This document shows positions 1 to 8,176 of a stretch of 58,015 nt of DNA, piece after piece. A program made the translations under genes and the position numbers. Positions within the stretch are counted from its first letter, which is position 1. Every line of letters starts with the position of its first letter. The notes under the pieces were generated by a model. That model was given only the letters and a program-made list of their open reading frames with translations. It did no database searches and was not told the DNA's origin. Origin of the DNA: an uncultured Comamonas sp. (lineage in GTDB: Bacteria > Pseudomonadota > Gammaproteobacteria > Burkholderiales > Burkholderiaceae_C); NCBI GenBank assembly GCA_902175065.1, contig CABIIJ010000079.1:1-58015 (forward strand), given 5' to 3'.

Positions 1-7
1 GCTGGGC

Positions 8-424
8 GTGCGCCTGGTCGGCCTGGGCCGGCGCTGGCGCAAGACACTGGACGCGCAACTGGCCACCGACGGCCTGAGCGACGCTGCCTGGACACCGTTG
101 ATGCACCTGCTGCGCCTGGGCGACGGCCTGTCGCAAACCGAGCTGGCTGCCGCCATCGGGCTGGAAGGCTCCAGCCTGGTGCGCCTGCTGGACATGCTGG
201 TCGCCCAGGGGCTGATCGAACGCCAGGCCCACGCCAGTGATCGGCGGATCAAGCTGGTCTACCTGACCCCGCAAGGCCGCCAGACCGCCACCGAAGTACG
301 CCAGCGCCTGACCGCCATCGAAGACGCCTTGCTCGTCGATCTGGAGCCACAGGCCGCGCAACGGATGCTGCAGGCCTTTGACCGCATCGAGGCGCGGATT
401 GCCGCCGCCCAGCCGAAAAGTTGA
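8..424 (+). CDS. MarR-family transcriptional regulator, probably cut at the left edge
   Basis: The product is a winged-helix repressor or activator of the MarR type. The recognition region (residues about 40-75, LSQTELAAAIGLEGSSLVRL) is followed by a wing containing DRRIKLVYLT, and a helical dimerisation tail ends the protein. The frame is open to the window start, and the GTG at 8 is only the first possible start inside the window, so the true start probably lies upstream. The stop lies four bases before the start of the FUSC membrane protein, so the two form an operon. MarR proteins often control a neighbouring efflux gene, and I infer that here. The ligand is unknown. Confidence 0.85.
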   Translation: MRLVGLGRRWRKTLDAQLATDGLSDAAWTPLMHLLRLGDGLSQTELAAAIGLEGSSLVRLLDMLVAQGLIERQAHASDRRIKLVYLTPQGRQTATEVRQRLTAIEDALLVDLEPQAAQRMLQAFDRIEARIAAAQPKS

Positions 425-428
425 TCCC

Positions 429-1553
429 ATGGCCCCATCCCCGCGACGCGCGGCGTCCTACCGCCTGGCCCTGCGCCTGCTGCTGGCCCCGGCCCGGCTG
501 CGGGAAAGCCTGACCACCCTCCAGCCGCAACCCTCCCTGCGCAACGCCACCATTGCCGGAACCCAGGTGGCCCTGGCAGTGGTGCTGATCGCGGCAGCCC
601 TGCACCCCTCCCCCTGGCAGCACGTCCTCGGGTTTGCCTGCCTGGGAGCGCTGGCGGCGCTGTTCGGGCGCTCCACCACGGTCGTGCAGCGCCGGCGCAT
701 CGTGCTGATCGCCGGGGGCCTCCTGCTCGGGCCGGTGGCGGTGCTGTCCTGGCTGTCCTGGCAGGGCCTGCCGCCCCTGGCCCTGCTGCTGGTGCTGGCC
801 GCCATCACGGGGGGCATCGCCGCCCTGGCGCACCGCCTGCAAACCGGCGTGCCGGGCGCAGTGATTTTCATTTTTGCCGCCAGTGCCGCCCTCGCCCCGG
901 TGGCCAGCCTGTCATTGCTGGTGGAGCGCTGCGCAGCCACCGCGCTGGGGGTCGCCGTCGCCTGGGTGCTGTGCCTGCTGACCGATCACCTGCGTGATGT
1001 CAGCGCCCTGCCAGCATCCCCCACCGAGGCCCTGCAACACCGCGTGGTGGCCGCCCCCTCGCCCGGCTACGCGCCCCGGCAGGCCCTGCGCGTCGCCCTG
1101 TGCGCAGCCTTGGCGTCCGGCCTGGCGTATGCCGCCGGCTGGCCCCACCCGGCATGGGCCGCCATCGGTGCCGTGGCCGTGCAGCAGGGGGCGCACCTGC
1201 CCGGCACCATCCATCGCGCCTGGCAGCGTACGCTGGGCACGCTAGTGGGCGCCGCCATCGCCTGGGCCTTCCTGTCCGCCGCCCCCTCGTTCTGGACGTT
1301 GCTGCTGGCCGTGGCCGTGCTGCAAATCTGCACCGAAATGACGATTGGCATGAATTACGCCCTGGGGCAGATTTTCGTCACCCCCATGGCACTCTTGATG
1401 ACCACCTTGGCCGTCCCCGGCGAAGCGGCCGACATGGCGCTGGCCCGCATCCTCGACACCGCCCTGGGGGCCGGCGTGGGCACGGTGCTGACCCTGGCGT
1501 TTTCGTCGGTACAGGAACGCATCGACCTGGCCCGCCACCACCGTGCCTCGTGA
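429..1553 (+). CDS. FUSC-family inner-membrane protein (aromatic acid efflux type)
   Basis: This 374-residue membrane protein has two clusters of hydrophobic segments (about residues 40-190 and 220-355) joined by a soluble stretch, as in short fusaric-acid-resistance (FUSC/YccS-like) proteins. The ATG at 429 is chosen because it lies just after the upstream MarR stop; an in-frame start at 378 would overlap the regulator by 47 bases. FUSC proteins are linked to export of aromatic carboxylic acids, often with a periplasmic adaptor, but no adaptor gene is present here. The substrate is therefore unassigned. Expression is probably controlled by the MarR partner. Confidence 0.8.
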   Translation: MAPSPRRAASYRLALRLLLAPARLRESLTTLQPQPSLRNATIAGTQVALAVVLIAAALHPSPWQHVLGFACLGALAALFGRSTTVVQRRRIVLIAGGLLLGPVAVLSWLSWQGLPPLALLLVLAAITGGIAALAHRLQTGVPGAVIFIFAASAALAPVASLSLLVERCAATALGVAVAWVLCLLTDHLRDVSALPASPTEALQHRVVAAPSPGYAPRQALRVALCAALASGLAYAAGWPHPAWAAIGAVAVQQGAHLPGTIHRAWQRTLGTLVGAAIAWAFLSAAPSFWTLLLAVAVLQICTEMTIGMNYALGQIFVTPMALLMTTLAVPGEAADMALARILDTALGAGVGTVLTLAFSSVQERIDLARHHRAS

Positions 1554-1643
1554 CGGCACATCGGCAAGCCTTGCCCAAGCCCCTGCACCCACCGCCGTTC
1601 CTGCCTGCCGCCACGGAAAAGACCGGCAAAACAGCGCTGCAAG

Positions 1644-1672
1644 GTGCCAGGCGCGGAAAAATTTCCTATAAT
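1644..1672 (+). promoter_or_regulatory. Promoter of rpsU
   Basis: A perfect TATAAT lies at 1667-1672, with a weak -35 (GTGCCA, 1644-1649) 17 bases upstream. Six bases after the -10 comes CTTTGCTGGCAA, which is identical and equally spaced after the -10 of rpsT at 33301. Transcription would start near this string, giving an rpsU leader of about 125 nt. The GC-rich spacer after the -10 is typical of stringently controlled ribosomal promoters; that role is inference. Confidence 0.65.
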
Positions 1673-1801
1673 CTCGCGCTTTGCTGGCAATCCCCCGCCG
1701 TGCCAATACTAGTTTCAGGCGGGGAACAACCGCTGACCCACGGCTTGCAGGCCCGATCTTCCTGCAAACCCTCTGACAGCACAGATATATCTGGAAATTG
1801 A

Positions 1802-2014
1802 ATGACTACCATCCGCGTCAAAGAAAACGAACCCTATGAAGTAGCGCTGCGCCGCTTTAAGCGCACCATCGAGAAGCTGGGCCTGCTGACCGAGCTGCGT
1901 GCCCGCGAGTTCTACGAAAAACCCACGGCCGAACGCAAGCGCAAAAAAGCCGCTGCCGTGAAACGCCACTACAAGCGCGTGCGCAGCATGCAACTGCCCA
2001 AGAAACTGTACTAA
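1802..2014 (+). CDS. rpsU: 30S ribosomal protein S21
   Basis: The 70-residue basic protein matches bacterial S21 over its whole length, starting [20 protein letters not shown] and ending in a Lys/Arg-rich tail. S21 binds the 30S platform near the 3' end of 16S rRNA and helps recognise initiation sites. The gene stands alone with its own strong promoter and a long leader, followed at once by a perfect bidirectional terminator. The dnaG/rpoD neighbours found next to rpsU in many proteobacteria are absent, as is common in Burkholderiales. Confidence 0.97.
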   Translation: MTTIRVKENEPYEVALRRFKRTIEKLGLLTELRAREFYEKPTAERKRKKAAAVKRHYKRVRSMQLPKKLY

Positions 2015-2030
2015 GCACAGCGCAGTTCTT

Positions 2031-2074
2031 CACAAAAAAACCGCACCAGGGACGCCGGGTGCGGTTTTTTTGTG
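2031..2074. terminator. Bidirectional terminator between rpsU and gdx
   Basis: The two arms are perfect inverted repeats: seven A, then CCGCACC, a loop, GGTGCGG and seven T, extended by CAC/GTG. Both strands therefore read as a GC stem with a U-tract, ending rpsU (+) and gdx (-). Confidence 0.93.
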
Positions 2075-2091
2075 TCCAGCCTTCAGCCGGG

Positions 2092-2406
2092 TCAGGACGA
2101 CAGCTTCATCAGCACCAGCCCGCCGACGATCAGCAGCGCTGCCAGAATCCGCAGCGGACTCGCCGCCTCGCCCAGCACCAGGATGCCGACAACAAACGCG
2201 CCCACCGCGCCAATGCCCGTCCAGATCGTGTAGGCCGTGCCCAGGGGCAGCGACTTCATCGCCACCGACAGCAGCCCGAAGCTGGCGGCCATGGTCACCA
2301 TCGTGATGGCCGAATAACCCAATTGCGTGAAGCCGTTCGACAACTTCATCGTGTACGCCCAAACAACCTCCAGCACACCGGCCAGCACCAAATACATCCA
2401 GGCCAT
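2092..2406 (-). CDS. gdx: SMR-family guanidinium exporter Gdx (SugE)
   Basis: This 104-residue, four-helix small multidrug resistance protein belongs to the SugE/Gdx branch (LEVVWAYTMK near the N terminus, GTAYTIWTGIGAVGAF in helix 3, LLIVGGLVLMKLSS at the end). The essential membrane glutamate is E13. Gdx proteins are proton-coupled guanidinium exporters working as antiparallel dimers. The assignment is strongly supported by a guanidine-II riboswitch just upstream. An AAGGAGGG ribosome-binding site lies a few bases before the ATG. It lies downstream of paiB on the same strand, and the riboswitch gives it its own ligand control. Confidence 0.93.
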   Translation of the reverse strand: MAWMYLVLAGVLEVVWAYTMKLSNGFTQLGYSAITMVTMAASFGLLSVAMKSLPLGTAYTIWTGIGAVGAFVVGILVLGEAASPLRILAALLIVGGLVLMKLSS

Positions 2407-2424
2407 ACGGCCCTCCTTCGGAAA

Positions 2425-2480
2425 GAGCCGGGTCGTCCCGGACGATAGACAGGCCCGCAGGCCGGGGTCGTCCCCAATTC
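2425..2480 (-). promoter_or_regulatory. Guanidine-II (mini-ykkC) riboswitch in the gdx leader
   Basis: On the minus strand two short hairpins each carry an ACGA loop: GGGG-ACGA-CCCC (plus-strand 2464-2475) and CGGG-ACGA-CCCG (2429-2440), separated by 23 bases. Twin stem-loops with ACGR loops are the hallmark of the guanidine-II class, which switches on gdx/sugE genes by exposing the ribosome-binding site when guanidinium binds. The second hairpin ends about 12 bases before the AAGGAGGG of gdx. Confidence 0.9.
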
Positions 2481-2505
2481 GGAAGCAGGAATCGTACCCG
2501 ATGGC

Positions 2506-3132
2506 TCAATCCCTGGCCCGGCGCATCGCCGCCGCCAGGTCTTGCCGGCCACGGCTTTCCAGGGTGTGGGCCGTGTTCTCGAAATCCCTGGCGTCCCGGT
2601 TCTGGCTGAGTTTGCGCTTGCCTTCGATGCGGGTCAGCTCTATTTCGATACCGACGATCTGCCCCAGCAGTTCGGCCAGATAGTCGGCCGGTGCATCGCT
2701 CATCCGCCAGGGCCGGGGTTCATCCGCTTCATGGGTGCGCGTCAGGCGACCGAGAACCCCGCGCAGAAATTTTTCGTCGTCCCGCACCCGGATGCGGCCA
2801 TGCGCATGCACCGCCTCGTAATTCCAGGTGGGAACGTGGCGGTGCGTCTCCTGCTTGCTCGGATACCAGTTGGGGGAGATATAGCCATTCACTCCCCGGA
2901 ACACGACCAGCACCGGGGCGCCCTCCTGCACCGCCTGCCACAGCGGATTGGCCCGGGCGACGTGCGCTTGCAAGGTGCCCAGCGGGCCGCGTTCGGCATC
3001 CAGCAGAAAGGGCAGGTGATCGGCCTCCAGCCCGTCGGGCTGCTGCGTCACCAGCATCCCCAGGGGATGGGCAGCCATGAGGCGGTGAAGTTCTTCGGGA
3101 CGGAATTCGGCGAACGGGGCAGGCAGGTACAT
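2506..3132 (-). CDS. paiB: PaiB-family FMN-binding protein
   Basis: The 208-residue protein matches the PaiB/FMN-binding split-barrel family: it starts MYLPAPFAEF, has a conserved LEADHLPFLL segment near residue 35, and NYEAVHAHGRIRV in the middle. PaiB of Bacillus was described as a negative regulator of sporulation and protease genes; elsewhere these proteins are thought to act as flavin- or haem-linked redox proteins. No PaiA acetyltransferase is next to it. It lies between argO and gdx on the same strand with short gaps (31 bases to argO), so it may be co-transcribed with argO. The cellular role here is not known. Confidence 0.85.
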   Translation of the reverse strand: MYLPAPFAEFRPEELHRLMAAHPLGMLVTQQPDGLEADHLPFLLDAERGPLGTLQAHVARANPLWQAVQEGAPVLVVFRGVNGYISPNWYPSKQETHRHVPTWNYEAVHAHGRIRVRDDEKFLRGVLGRLTRTHEADEPRPWRMSDAPADYLAELLGQIVGIEIELTRIEGKRKLSQNRDARDFENTAHTLESRGRQDLAAAMRRARD

Positions 3133-3163
3133 ACGAAAAGTTCAGTGGGGTGATTCGACAGGC

Positions 3164-3781
3164 TCATTGCAGGGGATGCAGCAGCAAGAGCAGGCACAGC
3201 GCCAGCATAAAGGCGGCAATACAGCCATCCAGCACCCGCCACGCATGGGGATTGCGAAAAATGGGTTGCAGCAGCCGTGCCCCGAAGCCCAGGGCGCAAA
3301 ACCACACCACGCTAGCCAGGCACGCCCCCAGGCCAAAGGCCCATTGCGCCGCGCCGGGGTAGCGGGTGGAGAGGCTGCCGATCAGCACCATCGTGTCCAG
3401 GTACACATGCGGGTTGAGGAAGGTGAAGGCCAGGCAGGCCAGCAGCACGCGGCGGCGGCTTTGCGCCTGGCCCTGGCCCGCCACCAGCGCCCCCGTGCCG
3501 CGCCAGGCCCGCTGCGCCGCCAGCAGGCCGTACCACGCCAGAAAGGCCGCACCGCCAAAGCGCAGCACTTGCAGCAGTTGCGGCCACGCCAGCACCAGGG
3601 CGCCCATGCCCGCCACGCCGCACACGATCAGCGCCATGTCGCTGACCATGCAGATCGCCACCACCAGCCCGACATGGCTGCGCTGCAGGCCCTGGCGCAG
3701 CACAAAGGCGTTTTGTGCGCCGATGGCGATGATCAGGCCCGCACTGGTGACGAACCCGGCGGCGGCAGAGGAAAAAAGCAT
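3164..3781 (-). CDS. argO: LysE/ArgO-type basic amino acid exporter
   Basis: This 205-residue inner-membrane protein with about six helices has the LysE-family signatures IGAQNAFVLRQG (residues about 21-32) and FLNPHVYLDTMVLIGS. Those motifs match the ArgO branch, which exports arginine and sometimes lysine or canavanine. Its divergent neighbour is an ArgP-like LysR regulator, the usual activator of argO, which strengthens the call. No clear ribosome-binding site precedes the ATG. The intergenic region between the pair holds a 268-base inverted-repeat element, so promoter spacing is unusual. Confidence 0.88.
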   Translation of the reverse strand: MLFSSAAAGFVTSAGLIIAIGAQNAFVLRQGLQRSHVGLVVAICMVSDMALIVCGVAGMGALVLAWPQLLQVLRFGGAAFLAWYGLLAAQRAWRGTGALVAGQGQAQSRRRVLLACLAFTFLNPHVYLDTMVLIGSLSTRYPGAAQWAFGLGACLASVVWFCALGFGARLLQPIFRNPHAWRVLDGCIAAFMLALCLLLLLHPLQ

Positions 3782-3878
3782 TCAGGCATCCAGCAGTGGA
3801 GGAAAGCGCGTATCGTGCAGCGCCTACGCGATGAAGTAAAACTAAAAATTCTTCACATCATCCAGAAAAACTAATCTA

Positions 3879-4146
3879 AGAACCTGTTCACGATCTTTTC
3901 ATGGTGCCCGTTGCCCCGCCAGGGCGGCAGATGCAAGGCGCAAACCGCAGTCGCCCTGGTGGGGCGGCGAGGATTTGCAACGCCGCAGATGCCGTCTTGG
4001 CGGGGCAACCCTTCGGGCAAGGCAGCAAAAAACCGCACTCGTCGTTGCACACCTTGCTCAGGCCACCAGCCTGGCCTGCGGCACGCGCCTAGATTGCGGC
4101 CTTTTGCTGCCTTGCGGGCATCATGAAAAGATCGTGAACAGGTTCT
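3879..4146. repeat. 268-base element with 24-32 base terminal inverted repeats between argO and argP
   Basis: The bases at 3879-3902 (AGAACCTGTTCACGATCTTT then TCAT) are exactly complementary to 4123-4146, and pairing extends to 32 bases with one mismatch. Inside, at about 3930-3990, is a core containing GCAAGGCGCAAACCGCAG and GAGGATTTGCAACGCCGCAG, which on the other strand matches the core of the repeat at 20398-20567. No open reading frame inside looks real. The element fills most of the 377-base gap. It looks like a non-autonomous mobile or REP-like element; transposition has not been shown. Confidence 0.75.
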
Positions 4147-4158
4147 AAAAACCCCTGC

Positions 4159-5067
4159 ATGGACTTGCTACACCCCCAACTCGCCGCCTTTGCCGCCGTG
4201 CTGGAAGAAGGCAGCTTCGAGGCCGCCGCACGGCGGCTGTGCGTGACCCCGTCCGCCGTGTCCCAGCGCATCAAGGCGCTGGAAGACCGGCTGGGGCAGG
4301 TGCTGGTGGTGCGCCAGCCGCCCTGCCGCCCCACGCCTGCCGGGGCGCTGCTGCTGCGCCGCGTGCGTCCGATGCAGATGCTGGAGGCCGAAGCCCTGGC
4401 CGACTTCCTGCCGGAAAAAAGCCCGGGCGCAAAAACGCGCCCCATCGCCATCGCGGTCAACAGCGATTCGCTGGACACCTGGGTGCTCGGCGCCCTGGCA
4501 GCGCTGCACCAGCAGCACGGCTATCTGTTCGACGTGCGGGTGGACGATCAGGACCACACCCTGGACTTGCTGCGCGACGGCTCCGTACTCGGCGTGGTCA
4601 CGGCAGACGGTGTGCCGATGCAGGGCTGCGCCGTGCAGGCGCTGGGCGCGATGCGCTACCAGGCCATTGCCGCGCCGGAATTTGCCGCACGCCACTTCTC
4701 CACCGGGGTGAACGCCGCCACGCTGGCCCGGGCGCCGATGATCGTCTTCAACCGCAAGGACGCATTGCAGTGGCGCTTCGTGCGCCGCATCACCCGCGCC
4801 CGGCTGTCGCCGCCCATCCATTACCTGCCGACGGCCACCGGCTTTGTCGATGCGGCGGCGCTGGGCCTGGGCTGGTGCCTGGCCCCGCAAGCACTGGTGC
4901 AGCCGGCCCTGCAGGCGGGCCGCGTGGTCTGCATCGCCCCCGAACGCTGGCTGGACGTGCCCCTGCACTGGCAGCACGCCGCCGTGCGCTCCGACACCCT
5001 GCAGCACATCGGCGCGGCCCTGCGCCGGGCAGCGGATACGGCTTTGCACCACACGCCCAGCGCATGA
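4159..5067 (+). CDS. argP: LysR-family regulator ArgP
   Basis: A 302-residue LysR-type regulator with an N-terminal winged helix (EGSFEAAARRLCVTPSAVSQ, residues about 16-35) and a periplasmic-binding-like effector domain. It matches the ArgP/IciA branch, starting MDLLHPQLAAFAAVLEEGSF and carrying AVNSDSLDTW at the start of the effector domain. ArgP activates argO when arginine is bound and senses lysine as well. The gene faces argO head to head. The ATG at 4159 lies only 12 bases after the inverted-repeat element, so its promoter probably lies inside the element or its edge. Confidence 0.9.
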   Translation: MDLLHPQLAAFAAVLEEGSFEAAARRLCVTPSAVSQRIKALEDRLGQVLVVRQPPCRPTPAGALLLRRVRPMQMLEAEALADFLPEKSPGAKTRPIAIAVNSDSLDTWVLGALAALHQQHGYLFDVRVDDQDHTLDLLRDGSVLGVVTADGVPMQGCAVQALGAMRYQAIAAPEFAARHFSTGVNAATLARAPMIVFNRKDALQWRFVRRITRARLSPPIHYLPTATGFVDAAALGLGWCLAPQALVQPALQAGRVVCIAPERWLDVPLHWQHAAVRSDTLQHIGAALRRAADTALHHTPSA

Positions 5068-5175
5068 CGGCACGGGCCTGATCGACGGATGGCCGCCAAG
5101 GCTTGGCACAATCCACTCCCCTGCCGGGGCCTGCTCCCGATTTTTTGCCCCGGCACTTTGCCAAGGATGATTCCC

Positions 5176-5622
5176 ATGAGCCTGAAAGCCCAGATTACCG
5201 AAGACATGAAAACCGCCATGCGGGCCAAGGACAGCGCCCGCCTGTCCACCATCCGCCTGCTGCAGGCGGCGATGAAGCAAAAGGAGGTCGATGAACGCAT
5301 CGAGCTGGACGACGCCGCCATCGTCGCCATCATCGACAAGCTCCTCAAGCAGCGCAAGGACAGCATCACCGCCTACGAAGGCGCGGGCCGCCAGGATCTG
5401 GCCGACATCGAAAAAGCCGAAATGGCCGTGCTGCAAATCTACCTGCCCGAACGCATGAGCGCCGAGGCCATCACCGCCGCCGTGGCCGCCATCGTGGCCG
5501 AGCTGGGCGCCAGCGGCCCGGCCGACATGGGCAAGGTCATGGGCGCCGTGAAGGCCCAGCTGGCAGGCAAGGCCGACATGGGGCTGGCCAGCGCTGCCGT
5601 CAAGGCGGCCCTGAGCCAGTAA
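5176..5622 (+). CDS. GatB/YqeY domain protein
   Basis: The 148-residue protein is a stand-alone YqeY domain (MSLKAQITEDMKTAMRAKDS at the N terminus, LPERMSAEAI and GKVMGAVKAQLAGKADMGLA near the end). The domain is the helical tail of GatB that contacts tRNA in the Glu-tRNA(Gln) amidotransferase; the free-standing protein has no settled function. The ATG at 5176 is chosen over earlier in-frame starts because AAGGA lies about nine bases upstream and homologues begin at this methionine. It usually lies next to rpsU and dnaG in other bacteria; here it is about 3 kb from rpsU. Confidence 0.9.
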   Translation: MSLKAQITEDMKTAMRAKDSARLSTIRLLQAAMKQKEVDERIELDDAAIVAIIDKLLKQRKDSITAYEGAGRQDLADIEKAEMAVLQIYLPERMSAEAITAAVAAIVAELGASGPADMGKVMGAVKAQLAGKADMGLASAAVKAALSQ

Positions 5623-5628
5623 ACAGAC

Positions 5629-5718
5629 AAAAAGAGAGCTGTTTCCGCTCAAAAACAAAGGATTTCAGATGTTTTTATGCCTGAAATCGTTTATTCATCA
5701 GTGGAAGCAGCTCTTTTT
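5629..5718. repeat. Double-palindrome repeat, family 1, copy A (also a bidirectional terminator)
   Basis: Outer arms AAAAAGAGAGCTGTTTCCGC and AGTGGAAGCAGCTCTTTTTT enclose inner arms AAGGATTTCAG and CTGAAATCGTTT. The A- and T-rich outer ends make a rho-independent terminator on both strands. It fills the gap between the convergent yqeY and EamA genes; the EamA stop codon lies just beyond the right arm. Confidence 0.8.
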
Positions 5719-5720
5719 TC

Positions 5721-6617
5721 TCAAGCCCGGCGTGCCCAGCGTCCGCCCCACTGGTTGACCGCCATGCCCAGCAGCACCCCGGCTGCGCCCAGCCAGTGCA
5801 GCAGCACCGGGCGCTCGCCAAACGCCCACATGGCCGAGGCGATGCCGATCACCGGCACCAGCAGCGACAGCGGGGCCACCGTGCCGACGGTGTAGCGTTG
5901 CAGCAGTTTGGTCCACAGCCCGTAGCCCAGCAGGGTGGACAGCAGCGCCAGGTACGCCACCGACCCCACGGCCAGCCAGCCCGCCGACTGCAGTTGCACG
6001 ACGATATGGCCCGCCCCGCCCTCCAGCCAGGCCGACAGGACGAACAGCGGCAGGATGGGGAATACGCTCGACCAGACCAGGAAGGGCAGCGGCTCGTACG
6101 GCCCCTGCCTGGCCGCGTGGCGGGTAATCAGGTTGGCCAGCGACCACATGGCCGCCGACCCCAGGGTCAGCAAGAAGCCGATCACCGTCATGCTGCCCGC
6201 GCCATCGCCCCGGGCCATGCCGATCACCGCCAGCCCGGCGCTGGCCACCACCAGCCCCATCCACTGCCAGGGCCTGGGCTGCTCGTGCAGGAACAGCGCC
6301 CCCAGCAGCAGCGAGATGAACGCCTGCGCCTGCAGCACCACCGAGGCCATGCCCGCCGGCATTCCCAGCGCCAGCCCGGCAAACAACATGCCGAACTGCC
6401 CCACGCCCTGCACCAGCCCGTAAGCGGCCAGCACGCCCCAGGTGAGGCTGGCCGGCTTGCGCACGAACAGCAGGAACGGCAGCGAGGCCACGCAGAACCG
6501 CATGGCCGACAGCAGCAGGGGCGAGAGTTCCTCCAGCCCCCACTTCATCGCCACGAAATTGACGCCCCAGATGACGATGACCAGCAGCGCCCGCAGCCAG
6601 TCGGACCGGCGCATCAT
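5721..6617 (-). CDS. EamA-family (DMT) inner-membrane exporter
   Basis: A 298-residue protein with ten hydrophobic helices in two EamA repeats (first repeat about residues 8-140, second about 150-290), each starting with a WG(V/L) or SLANL-type segment typical of the RhaT/YdcZ superfamily. Members export amino acids, nucleosides or other metabolites, and the substrate cannot be read from the sequence. Its ATG overlaps the stop of pmbA by four bases (ATGA), so it is translated in tandem with pmbA. Its 3' end runs into repeat copy A, which acts as its terminator. Confidence 0.88.
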   Translation of the reverse strand: MMRRSDWLRALLVIVIWGVNFVAMKWGLEELSPLLLSAMRFCVASLPFLLFVRKPASLTWGVLAAYGLVQGVGQFGMLFAGLALGMPAGMASVVLQAQAFISLLLGALFLHEQPRPWQWMGLVVASAGLAVIGMARGDGAGSMTVIGFLLTLGSAAMWSLANLITRHAARQGPYEPLPFLVWSSVFPILPLFVLSAWLEGGAGHIVVQLQSAGWLAVGSVAYLALLSTLLGYGLWTKLLQRYTVGTVAPLSLLVPVIGIASAMWAFGERPVLLHWLGAAGVLLGMAVNQWGGRWARRA

Positions 6618-8041
6618 GCGCCGCCTGCGACTTTCATCCGGTTGATCAGGATGGAGCCGACCGTCTTGGCCCCCATGGTGTAGGCATCGGCGCCGATGGC
6701 GGCGATGCCCTGGTACATGTCCTTCAGGTTCCCGGCGATGGTGATCTCCTGCACCGGGAAGGCGATTTCGCCCTTCTCCACCCAGAAGCCCGACGCGCCG
6801 CGCGAATAGTCGCCCGTGACGTAGTTCACGCCCTGGCCCATCAGCTCCACCACGAACAGGCCGGTGCCCAGCTTTTGCAGCATGGCGGCCAGATCGTCGC
6901 CCTTTTTGGTCAGGCTGGACGTCATGCTCAGGTTGTGCGAGCCGCCCGCGTTGCCCGTGGTGCGCATCCCCAGCTTGCGGGCCGAGTAGCTGGAGAGGAA
7001 GTAACCCTCCACCCGCCCGTCATCGACCACCTTGCGGGCCTGCACGCGCACGCCCTCGTCGTCGAAGGGCGAGCTGCCCTTGCCGCCGATGATGAACGGG
7101 TCTTCGGCAATCTGCACATGCTTGGGGAAGATCTTCTTGCCCAGGCTGTCGAGCAAGAACGTGCTCTGCCGGTACAGCGCACCGCCGCTGACGGCCTGCA
7201 CGAAACCGCCCAGCAGGCCGGCGGCCAGGGTCGATTCGAACAGCACCGGGCATTCGGTGGTGGCAATCTTGCGGCTGCCCAGGCGCGACAGCGCACGCTC
7301 GGCGGCGTAGCGGCCAATCGCCTCGGGGCTGGCCAGATCGGCGGCATTGCGCTCGGAGCTGTACCAGAAGTCGCGCTGCATCTCGCCGTTCTTGCCCGGC
7401 AGCGCGGCAATCGGCGCCACCGACAGGCTGTGCCGCGAGCTGGCATAGCCGCCGCGAAAACCGCGCGTGTGGGCGCTGAAGAAATGGCTTTGCTGGGCCG
7501 AAACGCTGGCCCCCTCGCTGTTCGTGATGCGCTTGTGCAATTGCAGCGCCGCCTGCTCGCAGCGCAGCGCCAGCTCGGCCGCCTGCTCGCTGCTGATCTG
7601 CTGGCCGTCGACCAGCCAGGGGTGGAACAAATCCAGATCGCGGTGCGTTTTCTGCGGGGCGATGTCCTTTTTGTCCGGCAGGCCCGCCGCCGGGTCTTCC
7701 GCCGTGAAACGGGCAATGTCGAACGCCGCCTGCACGGTCTGCTGCACGGCGGCTTCGGAAAAGTCCGAGGTGCTGGCGTTGCCCCGACGCTGGCCGACGT
7801 ACACCGTCACGCCCAGGGATTTGTCGCGGTTGCGCTCCACCGTTTCCAGTTCGCCCTTGCGCACGCCGACACTCAGGCCGCAGCCCTCCGAGGCATCGGC
7901 CCCGGCATCGGTGGCCCCCAGTTTCTTGGCGTGGGCCAGCGCCAGATCGACCAGATTCTCAAAAAAAACCGGGCTGTAACTAAAGCCCGAATCGGCCTGC
8001 CCGGCGGCAGTTCTTACATCACGTTGGCGCAGATTTTTCAT
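6614..8041 (-). CDS. pmbA: Metalloprotease accessory subunit PmbA (TldE)
   Basis: The 475-residue protein matches PmbA/TldE throughout: an N-terminal FENLVDLALAHAKKLGATDA segment, GCGLSVGVRKGELETVE, and the C-terminal RGASGFWVEKGEIAFPVQEI followed by GNLKDM. TldD-TldE is a cytoplasmic heterodimer that cleaves unfolded peptides and matures microcin- and CcdA-type substrates. TldE lacks the zinc site, which sits in TldD, and no tldD is in the window. The ATG at 8041 is chosen because homologues start with a short linker before FxNLVDLAL. It is divergent from darP, a conserved arrangement in many proteobacteria. Confidence 0.93.
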   Translation of the reverse strand: MKNLRQRDVRTAAGQADSGFSYSPVFFENLVDLALAHAKKLGATDAGADASEGCGLSVGVRKGELETVERNRDKSLGVTVYVGQRRGNASTSDFSEAAVQQTVQAAFDIARFTAEDPAAGLPDKKDIAPQKTHRDLDLFHPWLVDGQQISSEQAAELALRCEQAALQLHKRITNSEGASVSAQQSHFFSAHTRGFRGGYASSRHSLSVAPIAALPGKNGEMQRDFWYSSERNAADLASPEAIGRYAAERALSRLGSRKIATTECPVLFESTLAAGLLGGFVQAVSGGALYRQSTFLLDSLGKKIFPKHVQIAEDPFIIGGKGSSPFDDEGVRVQARKVVDDGRVEGYFLSSYSARKLGMRTTGNAGGSHNLSMTSSLTKKGDDLAAMLQKLGTGLFVVELMGQGVNYVTGDYSRGASGFWVEKGEIAFPVQEITIAGNLKDMYQGIAAIGADAYTMGAKTVGSILINRMKVAGGA

Positions 8042-8176
8042 AGCGGCGGCTATGATACCCAGCCGCGCAGCCGCCACCCGGCTGCCTTTGCAATTGCCCC
8101 GTCTTTTATTCATGGCGCGGTGCCCTCCACTCAAAGTTCGCTCCTGGAAATTGCCCCCAGGGGCGCAGATTGAAAC

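Noticed and set aside
5089-5175. Upstream in-frame start for the YqeY protein
   Set aside because: The extension overlaps no homologue sequence, and AAGGA supports the ATG at 5176.
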